From: Linnemannia schmuckeri
Lineage: Eukaryota > Mortierellomycota > Mortierellomycetes > Mortierellales > Mortierellaceae
DNA length: 64,000 nt
Direction of reading: 5' to 3'
NCBI GenBank assembly: GCA_029449235.1
Contig: JANATG010000014.1
Location: 186,001-250,000 of the forward strand
Shown: positions 36,857 to 44,912 of the stretch, in pieces
How the letters are laid out: each line of letters begins with the position of its first letter
Numbering within the stretch: the stretch's first letter is position 1
The notes under the pieces: generated by a model
What the model saw: the letters and a program-made list of their open reading frames with translations, nothing else
What the model was told of the DNA's origin: nothing
Database searches by the model: none
Program-made: the position numbers and the translations under genes

Positions 36857-36970
36857 GCGGGTATTCAGTAAGTAAAGGTGCGCTAGTGTATTTTTGCACT
36901 CCGGATGATTGGCTGCCGTTCATTCGTTATTGTTTGCATCCCGCGTACCTTTACTTACTGAACACCCCCC
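36857..36970. mobile_element. MITE, family 1, internally deleted copy
   Basis: It begins GCGGGTATTCAGTAAGTAAAG and ends CCTTTACTTACTGAACACCCC, sharing the right-arm sequence GATTGGCTGCCGTTCATTCG with the copy at 20174-20356. Most of the left arm is missing, so this is a deleted derivative. Confidence 0.75.
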
Positions 36971-37170
36971 TAGAGACACACCCTCGAACACAGGGGCTGT
37001 AGAGGGGAACTCCACCTTTCTTCCTCCCGCTTCCTCGATGAGTGACCCTATCACACCTGGCACTGACACCAACGCCTCGGCCAGCCAAGAACAACTCCCC
37101 TCAAGACCCCCGCACAAGGGGTGTCACGTGCCCCGATGAGTTACAGGGCGTAGAAGCCATGTACTGAATG

Positions 37171-37320
37171 TACTGCATTGTACTGCATTGTACTGCGTTG
37201 TACTGCGTTGTACTGCGTTGTACTGCGTTGTACTGCGTTGTACTGCGTTGTACTGCGTTGTACTGCGTTGTACTGCGTTGTACTGCGTTGTACTGCGTTG
37301 TACTGCGTTGTACTGCATGG
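37171..37320. repeat. Decanucleotide tandem repeat (TACTGCGTTG)n
   Basis: Fifteen consecutive 10-bp units, twelve of them identical (37191-37310), with TACTGCATTG variants at the left end and TACTGCATGG at the right. Because 10 is not a multiple of 3, each frame cycles through 30 bp. Overlapping frames stay open on both strands, which makes spurious ORFs. Confidence 0.95.
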
Positions 37321-37429
37321 TCGTACTGCAGTTACAAATTACAGTACCATATACTACGATTTGATTGATCCAAAAAAAAAAAAGAGAAGAGTCCCCTTGC
37401 ACTGCCGCAGCTGCAGGAAAGTACATTTG

Positions 37430-38800
37430 TGCCTGTGTCTGGTTCAAGGCTTGAACGCCGAGCGGCGGAAATATTTGACAATATCGTATTATCGCCTCCG
37501 TCTCCATACTTCTCTGCAGCCGAAGGGCCAACCTCTATTTCATTGACGGGCCAGGCGGTACAAGCAAATCCGTTCTCTACAACACACTGATCAAACACAC
37601 CAGTGGTGTTATGAAAAAGAATACTGTTGTCCTTGCATCGTCCGGTATTACCGCTCTCATCCTCCACGGTGGGCGTACTGCTCACTCCGTCTTCAAGATC
37701 CCCATTCCAGATTTCAAAGACTCGACCTGTAATATCACCCGCGAGCAACAAATCGGGTCCGTTATCCATGCGACCGAGCCTGTCATTAAGGTCAAGGCAT
37801 CTATGATGCATCGACAAGTCTTTGAGTCGGTGGATCGAAGCGTTCGACTTATTATGGATCGACCCTTGATTCCTTTCGGCGGAAAGATTGTCGTGTTCGG
37901 TGGCGACTTCCGACAGGTGCTGTTGGTTGTTATGGACGGTTCTCAAACCCAGATCGAGGATGCATGTCTAAAGATGTCTGACACCGTCTGGCCCAAGGTT
38001 AAGACGCCCAACTTCACTCGCAATATGAGAGTTAAGGCGGACGAGAGCAGGACTTTATCTTTCGTCAATTTTTCCGCTTTGTGTAAGTGAAGGCAAGGAG
38101 CAGACATTTTCCTTTGAAGTCTTTGATGAAAATATCAAGACCCCCAACCATATCCTTTTTATGTAACAAGGACCCAATCTCAACGACAAGCACGAGATCC
38201 AACTTATCTTTACCATGTATTCCAACATCTCCAACTGCAAACTTTGCACCTCAGGAGATCAAACGCACAGCTATTTTGATAATATTAAACAAGGATATTA
38301 ACCACATTAGCGACCTCGCAACCTCACTATTTCCTGGCGGGTAACAGAGTACCTTGGCCAAGACTCCGTTCCGGATTCAGATACTAACGGCCTCGCCAAG
38401 TATCATACAGAATATTTCGACTCTTTGTACACCAGCGGATCACCTCCCTACAAGCTGGTGCTGAAAGTTGGCATGCCCATCATTTTCCTCAGGAACGTGG
38501 ACTAAAAAAAGTGCTCTGCAACGGAACTTGCTCGGTCGTCCGCTGTCTCAAGCCACGCTGCATAATGGCAAAAATTCTGACAGGACCTTTTGCCATCGAC
38601 TTGGTCCTCATCCCACAACTGCCGACTATGACAACAGACGACAAGCCCTCCCCGATCATGTTCGAGAGGCGACAGTTTCCGGTCGGTCTCGTCTTTGCCA
38701 TAACAAGTCCCAGGGTAAATTCTCAAAAATGTCGGACTCTATCTTCCTACTCCTGGGCCCTCTTCAATTCTGAATATGAATACAGATTAGACTCGGCTCC
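37430..38800 (+). pseudogene. Helitron-type Pif1 helicase, degraded fragment
   Basis: The text follows the helicase end of Helitron RepHel proteins across shifting frames. It has LNAER near 37450, DGPGGTSKS (Walker A, with the Gly-Lys-Thr altered), LASSGITALILHGGRTAHS, then ASMMHRQVFESVDR, where the Walker B Asp-Glu is missing. PFGGKIVVFGGDFRQVL and NMRVKADES follow, and later GSPPYKLVLKVGMPIIFLRN, LCNGT and RRQFPVGLVFAIT. Stops and frame changes occur at about 37540, 38090, 38300 and 38505. Helitrons move by rolling-circle replication; no Rep nuclease domain or Helitron end is found, so this is a relic. Confidence 0.82.
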
Positions 38801-38817
38801 ATCCCCATGGAAGTGAC

Positions 38818-39072
38818 AAGTCTTTTCACTTGCCTTTTTATGACAAGGAATACTTTGCTTCTCAGAGGGCTGGCGTCGAACTGAGGCGTTCACTTATGGC
38901 ATCCGAAAATAGATTTCTAGCTGTGCTTATCCATGTAAACGAAGTGCTCTCTCAAAGTGTTTGCATTGGTGTAGTACGAACAAAACGAAGCCATACGTGG
39001 ATCCTTCAGTTTGACGCCAGCCCTCTGAGAAGCAAAGTGTTCCTTATCTTAAAAAGGTAAGTGAAAAGACTT
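38818..39072. mobile_element. MITE, family 2
   Basis: Terminal inverted repeats of about 65 bp: left AAGTCTTTTCACTTGCC and onward through CTTTGCTTCTCAGAGGGCTG; right is the near complement, ending GTGAAAAGACTT. The 255-bp unit has no coding capacity and directly abuts the next MITE. Confidence 0.8.
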
Positions 39073-39074
39073 TA

Positions 39075-39360
39075 TCTGGCGGAGCCGAATGCTTGAGAGC
39101 TCAAGCTTATTATCCGAGGGTCAGGACCATATATGCCCCCCCCTTTGGTTTTTCATTTCCACCCTTCTTGTTTTTCTCTGCACCCTGGCTCCTTCTAGAA
39201 GATGAGGGACAGATCAGAGGCCATCGCAGAACTTATTTTTCTTTGCACACGTTTTAGTTTCTGGATTTTTCGCATTTATTACAATAAAAGAAGATTACAC
39301 ATATATGATCCTGGCCCTCGGATAATAAGCTTAAGCCTTCAAGCATTCGACTCCGCCAGA
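39075..39360. mobile_element. MITE, family 3, flanked by TA
   Basis: Terminal inverted repeats of about 63 bp start TCTGGCGGAGCCGAATGC on the left and mirror on the right (CGACTCCGCCAGA). TA dinucleotides lie immediately outside both ends (39073-39074 and 39361-39362), suggesting mobilisation by a Tc1/mariner-type enzyme. The ends do not resemble those of the Tc1 element at 40293-43189. No coding capacity. Confidence 0.78.
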
Positions 39361-39452
39361 TAAAAACTGGCCAGGCCAAATTGGATAATGGTAGTTTCAA
39401 GTACGCCATATTCGTACTGGTGATTTTTTTTTTTCGCACCGTTCGCTCATGT

Positions 39453-39778
39453 TGTTGCAAAGTGAGGTGGTGACTAGACAGCGGCGGCGACGCCTTAGAT
39501 TAGCAGTCATATTCTTTGGTAGACATAGTATTAGTAGTGCGCCCAGCCCTCTTGTCTGTTCTTTGTCCTTTTACACATCACTTCTTGGACGAGAGCAGTG
39601 CCAACAAGAATTTCGCTGGCGTACTGCTGTGTATCGTTTCGTGTGATTATTTAGGACACTATTATCACTACTCCCTACTATCAACCCTCCTTCAGCCTAC
39701 AACTTCTCTTCTCCCATACCAATTGAGGACTTAACAGCGGTCCTACAACTCTGGCCTTCGACCCTCTCCTGAGTAACA
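39453..39778 (+). repeat. LTR-like sequence, third copy
   Basis: It runs TGTTGCAAAGTGAGG to CTGAGTAACA and matches the LTR-like pieces in the foldback arms, with scattered substitutions and a ~40-bp insertion near 39670-39715. The flanks (ATGT and CCAT) do not match, so no target duplication is seen. An embedded 72-codon frame is not a gene. Confidence 0.6.
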
Positions 39779-40290
39779 CCATTCCATCATTTAGCTCCCT
39801 GTGCAATAAAATACATCAAAATCTTTTCTCATGCAAACGGACTAGTCAAGTTAAAAGTTGTACGTACGACTTTCGCAATGAAAACCAACGTACAAACTTT
39901 CATAATAGGCGAACTTGTATTTGTATTTGTACTCGCACGAGAACTGAAGAGGGCCCGCCCTAGTCTATCGTACATCAGATAAACAAACACCTAAAAGAAT
40001 CAAGTGCTGTACCTCGCTATTTTCTCCCTCCTTTTTATCTGCTCTTTATAGTTTACTGTAGGCCCACGAACAATATACCGAAGTCAAAAAGTCTTACCCC
40101 ATTGGTAAAAGATAATGCCATCGTCCCTATTGGTGCCCACGAGCTGAAGAGCAGCTCTGACTTGGAAAGAGGAGTTGCAAAGTCGACAACGATTAGTTAA
40201 AAAATAACAAACGACAAGTCAGTGCGCAAAATTTCGATTGAGTACCGTGCACATGCGTCTTTCTTGATCTTCAGTAGCCGGGCCGACATT
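39779..40290. other. Intergenic, left flank of the Tc1 element
   Basis: AT-rich sequence without a recognisable gene or repeat. It ends in the TA target dinucleotide of the Tc1/mariner element (40291-40292). Confidence 0.45.
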
Positions 40291-40724
40291 TATTGCGCGT
40301 TTCAAGGAAAATGAATTTTTTTGGCTACTATTCACGCTTTAAGCAGTCCTATTAATTTTTTTTTGAGCGATTAATTTTCTAGTCACTCCGATTAGTCAAC
40401 TAAACGTTAGCGCCACAAACACGAAAAACCTGCCCAACAGCTCGACTTGCTTTACTATCCGTTGGATCAAAGAGTGTAAAAGCATTCGATTTATTTAACA
40501 CTTATAGATTTGCACTTTTTTTTTACCTCAAAGTCATAAGTGCTAGTTTATTCGAGGAGAGGGAATTGGGCTATTCTAGCCAGTTTAAAAGCTAGACCTG
40601 CCCGATCACAAGATGAAAAAGAAAGTCATTTTTTTGCAATGTTTGTGTGCCTTACTTTCCCCTTTTTCTTTTCTGTTCATCACCTTCCTTCTTTTTCCAC
40701 TCTTTCTTTTTTTTCTTTTTTACA

Positions 40725-41790
40725 ATGGCATTTTCAGAGGACCTTCGATGGAGAGCGGTTATTCTTTTCAGCTTTATGGCTGTAGATATGAATGAAGTAG
40801 CCACTTTGCTAGGTGTATCCCCAGCTAGCGTTAAGCGCTGGACAGGTAATGAAATGCGATATGCCGTTCGTTCGTTTGATAACGCACAAAGAAATATCTT
40901 GACAAGCCATTGTTACAGATTGCTTTAACTCGACAGGACATGTATACAAGAAAACTGAACGGTTGGCCCGTCCGGTATGGCCGATAGACGTACAGAACGG
41001 CGTCAAGGCCTTTGTGAACGAGCACCCTTGCTTTTATTTGGAGGAGGTGCAATCATTCATTCAAGATACGTATCCTGAAGTGCCAAACACTTCCATTCCG
41101 ACAATCTGCCGTGCATTGCGTCATGTCCTGAAGTTGAGCAGGAAAAAGATCGAAAAGCGAGCGCGTGAAGCGGTTCCCGTGGAGCTGGAGGATTTCAAGT
41201 TCAGTCTTCGACCGTTCTACAACTTTCCCGAGCAACTGATTTTCGTGGACGAAACCAGCAAGGATGGAAGGGACGCTATTCGTAGATATGCTTGGGCGCC
41301 TATTGGCTCTCCGGCAATTGTCTCGCTTCCTTTCTCACGCGGCCAGCGTGTCTCTGCACTAGCTGCTTTCAACAGCAAAGGATTTTTGGCATGGTCCTTT
41401 ACTACGGGGACTTTTACCAGACAAACATTCCACGATGCATTTGTTAACACCATTCTCCCTCATCTCCATCCTTGGCCCATGCCCAACTCAATTGTTATTA
41501 TTGATAATGCCCGCATTCATATGTATAAACAGTTTCAAGATGCCATTGAAACTCGCGGAGCATTACTCTTTTTTTTACCTCCATATTCTCCTCACCTCAA
41601 TCCCATCGAAACCGGGTTTTCTTTGGTCAAGAGGTATATTCAAAAAAATGGCTACCTTGCTTTTCACCACCTCCCTGAACCAGTGCTAGACTTAGCATTC
41701 AGCCAATGCGCAAGCAAAGACGGGTTGGCCATCAATTTGTTTTCACACAGCGGGTATGAACGTGGCTTTTTGAACTTCAAATCACAATAA
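40725..41790 (+). CDS. Tc1/mariner-type transposase, DD34E (two exons)
   Basis: Exons 40725-40845 and 40919-41790 (73-bp intron, GTAATG to TTACAG, phase 1) give 330 residues, the usual length for Tc1-type enzymes. The N-terminus carries a helix-turn-helix-like stretch (MNEVATLLGVSPASVKRW). The catalytic triad is visible: Asp in FVDETSKDGR, Asp in VIIDNARIH, and Glu in PPYSPHLNPIE, with 34 residues between the last two. A Trp in the YAWAPIG motif is also typical. Without the intron the first exon stops after a few codons, and splicing restores the continuous RWTDCFNSTGHVYKK reading. The enzyme cuts the element out and inserts it at TA. No stop or frameshift is seen, so it may be active. Confidence 0.88.
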
Positions 41791-41806
41791 ACGTTTATTC
41801 ATATGC

Positions 41807-43006
41807 TTAGTCATCGTCTTCATGATCAGCGTCTCTAAGATCATCTTCAGGGCGGGCAGGGATACCAACATCAAAGTTTACAAGCCCATTTAAATTGATA
41901 TCGGGCAAACCAAGCGCGTGTCGTAGGTCCGCTATATTGATTCTGAGTGTAGCTTGTATACTGATGTAGTTATCATGTCGTTCCTCGTTCTGTACAGTAT
42001 TGTGTTGGTCGAGAGCTGCTCGCTCGTCGTCCAGATGTTGAAGCTGACGAAAAGTCGCTGTCTGGGGTACTGCTAGTTGATCGAGTGGCGTCTGCTGAAC
42101 CCTTTTGGCCAGACTCCTTGCGAAATAAGCCCTTGACATGGAGCCCATTGGATTAAGGGTTCCTTGGCCAATGGCGAGCTCAATTCGCCCGTCCTCCTCT
42201 TGAATGCGGCGTTGAGAAGACCTTCTAATTGTGTCCTGCCTTCCTGGAGCGGGGACGCGAGGCTGAGGCGGAACCTGGACCTGGGCATCCGTGAGATAGG
42301 CGAAAAGGTCGATCACTACTTTATCGGTGTCATTTAGTCGCTTGGCCTCCGCGGTCCACGCACGCTTGAGCTTACCCTCGTAGTCTTCATCATCCAGCCT
42401 TAAGAAAAGCTGTTGGGGGGTGCTGTGCGTTGGTTTTATGTACAACGTCTGGCCCAATTCCCACTCAAAGTCCTTCAGTGTTGGGAGATCCGTCCGGTGT
42501 CTGACCTTTGCAATTAGTGAGTCCAGCGTGTCTTCCTCCCAGCGAAAGCTCCAAACAGCAGCAGCAGGCCAGCTGTTGCGGACTCGACAGTGGGTGTACG
42601 GTTGCCCGTAGCGAAGGTTGATACGCAGTGTAATAGATTCTGGAATCTCCGTGTGAGGACGTCCAGGAGTTGCAGGGCGAGAGGTAGAGGTGGCAGCAGA
42701 AGTAGCGGAGGCAGAAGTCGAGGGAGAGGGAGGGGTAGAGGGGTTACGAGGTGGAAGTGGAGGAGAGAGAGTACGAGGAGGAGGGGGAGGAGAAGGAGAA
42801 GGGGAGGAGAGAGGTCTATTTGGTGTAGTTGGAGACGGTGCAAGGGGTCGTATGCCCCTCGTCTTTCGGCGAGGAATAAGGGGTTCGTCTGAGGAGGGCG
42901 AACGATTACGACGTTTAGGAGAAGAAGAGTAGGGGAGAGAGACGAGGGAAGGATTGGTCCCAGATTCATTTCGTGTAAGGATGCGCCTTTTAGTGTTCTT
43001 GGACAT
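41807..43006 (-). CDS. Accessory protein of the Tc1-type element, unknown function
   Basis: This intronless frame of 399 residues lies inside the element, convergent with the transposase; the two stops are only 16 bp apart. I chose the ATG at 43006 because its context (ACAACCATGTCC) is good; an upstream in-frame ATG at 43054 would add 16 residues. The N-terminus is basic (SKNTKRRILTR), then Ser/Pro-rich with poly-Pro (roughly residues 45-120). A compact middle part follows (ITLRINLRYGQPYTHCRV, then VWSFRWEEDTLDSLIAKV, LRLDDEDYEG), and a charged C-terminus ends in Asp. I do not recognise a domain. A DNA- or protein-binding helper of transposition, or a captured host gene, are both possible. 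Confidence 0.7.
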   Translation of the reverse strand: MSKNTKRRILTRNESGTNPSLVSLPYSSSPKRRNRSPSSDEPLIPRRKTRGIRPLAPSPTTPNRPLSSPSPSPPPPPRTLSPPLPPRNPSTPPSPSTSASATSAATSTSRPATPGRPHTEIPESITLRINLRYGQPYTHCRVRNSWPAAAVWSFRWEEDTLDSLIAKVRHRTDLPTLKDFEWELGQTLYIKPTHSTPQQLFLRLDDEDYEGKLKRAWTAEAKRLNDTDKVVIDLFAYLTDAQVQVPPQPRVPAPGRQDTIRRSSQRRIQEEDGRIELAIGQGTLNPMGSMSRAYFARSLAKRVQQTPLDQLAVPQTATFRQLQHLDDERAALDQHNTVQNEERHDNYISIQATLRINIADLRHALGLPDINLNGLVNFDVGIPARPEDDLRDADHEDDD

Positions 43007-43191
43007 GGTTGTGGCGAAAAGGATAGGTGAAAAAGAAAACGAAAAGCGTTTCACCGCACTGGTAGTTTGTAGAAATTTTTTTTTGGAAGAGGATTAGAGA
43101 CACAACCAGTAAGATTAGAGGCTGGAAGGATTAGATCTAATGCCAGATTAGTAGTCACTTTTTTTGTTCATTTTTATTGAAACGCGCAATA

Positions 43192-43571
43192 CATTGACTA
43201 AAATAACGAGCCTATCACGGAGGCAAAGGTTAAAGGTCTGCTGGCCGGCAGGGACGGTGCAGAACTGGCCATTAGCCTCATAGACTTCACACAGTCACTG
43301 TTGTAGGTGTAAACAAGTCATCCAAAAAAATCGTCCGATGACAATGTACTTGGCTCCCTGGATGATGGGGTTCGAAAGGTTGTCGGTCTGAGTAAAGCAG
43401 TACTGCTCGCCTATGCACAATAGGACCGGAGTGACGGTGGCAGGGCTGGTAGGCGTCAGCTGAGTGGGAGTGGTAATGTAGTTGGAAAAGGTTGGAGTGG
43501 ACCCTAGCCTGAGCATAGACCATAAAGAGGACGGCGGGAGCGAAGATAGCAATGGAGGTAGTGAACGTCAT
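43192..43571 (-). pseudogene. ML-domain-like gene relic, exon 1 part, inverted
   Basis: From ATG 43571 the - strand reads MTFTTSIAIFAPAVLFMVYAQ, a signal-peptide match to the intact ML genes. After a frame change it gives LLCIGEQYCFTQTDNL then IIQGAKYIVIGRF, and after another CEVYEANGQFCTVPAGQQTF and NLCLRD. These parallel CISKPFCLTATG, ITEGAEYVITGRW, LAANGQSCDVPAG and LCVDL of the intact copies. The match ends at the TA flank of the Tc1 element, close to where the intact gene has its first splice donor. Confidence 0.8.
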
Positions 43572-43782
43572 TTGTTGGCGTGTATGGTAGAAATGGGAGA
43601 AGGAAAAGATCATGAGGAAGAGGAGTGAAAAAGAAAAAAAAAAAGAGGAAACGACTACATTCCTTCATTTATGCCAGTTGGGAGGACTAAGTGGTGACGC
43701 CGCTCTGGAGTATCGAATCGAAACAGCTAAAGCATAGGACAATATGGTGACTGACGCTTGTTCTTGTTTTTTCTTTCTATAG

Positions 43783-43995
43783 GTGATCAACAGTTCGATT
43801 TTATTGCTACCAACGCAAACGATGACACCATTTTCTGCCATAGAGGTATGGATGGCTTAGTTGATTTCTCTTTGTAAGAAGAATTGATGCGCCGTGGTGT
43901 GAATTTTGAGTCAGGTCTCATAGACTGTAGTGATAGCTCTTTTTACATTTGTTTTCTTAGCTCTTGCTCGCGGTCTTAAGGGCGCCACCTGCTAA
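43783..43995 (+). pseudogene. ML-domain-like gene relic, exons 2 and 3
   Basis: After a pyrimidine-rich tract ending TATAG, the + strand reads DQQFDFIATNANDDTIFCH with a donor (GTATGG) at 43846. This matches exon 2 of the intact ML genes (FDFQFHANNGDGNLLFCQ). A third piece, 43961-43995 after TTCTTAG, ends GLKGATC-stop, matching GLKGINCP-stop. These exons point away from the exon 1 relic at 43571-43192, so the gene has been rearranged, most simply by inversion of the promoter and exon 1. Confidence 0.78.
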
Positions 43996-44642
43996 ACAAG
44001 CAAACGCACTGCCTTGCAGTCCTTTTTTTCCCCTAGCCTGCTTGTTATTTGAGTTTAAATCCAAGTCTCAAGCTAGTGACCCGGATCAAATTTTTCAATA
44101 GAAACTAGGCATCCACAACATGTTATTAAGAAATTGACTGAGAATATTGACAATAATAATATGTGTGTGTATTCAGAAAGGTTCCATAGGTGGAGATGAG
44201 CATAAAAAAATCTGACTGAACAGGTGGTGCAGACGAGGGACAAAAAAATTTGACTTTTTTTGTGATGAGTCGATGTGTTTTGTCTGGAAATGTCGAAGAA
44301 AAAAGGAGGAGATGATCATTACAAAAAAAATAATTGACACAGGTTTTTCTCATTCTCAATATCTCTTCGGCAGTGGCGTGATAAGCAAAGTAACACAAGT
44401 CTGTGCGATGGTTTGGAACAAATACAAAAACAAAAGCAGTGCTGAAAGCATAGCATCCCAGACGTCATGTACGGGGCGTTTTTTTACAAGCAGTGCTTAA
44501 GCATGACGTCATTCTCAGATCACACGCACGGATCAAGTCATCGGACAAAAAACAAAAGAGCAACCAGATCGTTTAGCATGGTTCCATCACTAGATCCCGC
44601 GCACAGGCCATCTTGAAGGTAACCGAAAGAAAGAATAAAATT
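43996..44642. other. Intergenic before unit B
   Basis: No recognisable gene; the 75- and 90-codon frames on opposite strands (44126-44500) are unsupported. A direct repeat around AGCATGACGTCA / CCCAGACGTCATG is seen near 44455-44510. Homology with unit A starts at about 44643. Confidence 0.4.
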
Positions 44643-44912
44643 AAATCATTGCGCTCCTGGGCACCTGTTGTTCACGAGGAGTTGAATGCAGACGCAGAGC
44701 AAGATGATGGCTTTTGTATTTTTGTGATCAAAAATGTATAATACGTTTATTTTGGACACTGAAAATAATTGTTCAATGGGTATCAAGGGGGTGTGATGGG
44801 TTGGAGGAAGACATGAAAGAGTGTACGGACGGGAAAGGAAGCGAATTAATCTGTTGGCATTCAAGAAAATAAAGAACATAGGAAGTAGGACTGAAAGAAA
44901 GTTAACGATCGC

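Larger units (their letters stand above)
40293..43189. mobile_element. Tc1/mariner-type element with two genes, TA flanks
   Basis: The ends are inverted copies: left TTGCGCGTTTCAAGGAAAAT, right complement TTGCGCGTTTCAATAAAAAT. Similarity extends over about 40 bp to CTACTA. TA lies directly outside each end (40291-40292, 43190-43191), the expected Tc1/mariner target duplication. The 2897-bp unit contains an apparently intact transposase (+) and a convergent accessory frame (-). GATTAG motifs recur in the right subterminal region (four between about 43090 and 43155), with one on the left near 40395; they are candidate transposase-binding sites. Confidence 0.88.

Noticed and set aside
37171..37320. 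CRISPR-like array
   Set aside because: The decamer units are directly contiguous with no spacers, and the genome is eukaryotic.
37168..37546. Frames through the decamer array (Cys/Leu/Val/Tyr rich on +, Gln/Tyr/Ser/Asn rich on -)
   Set aside because: A 10-bp tandem repeat without stops leaves several frames open; this is not evidence of coding.
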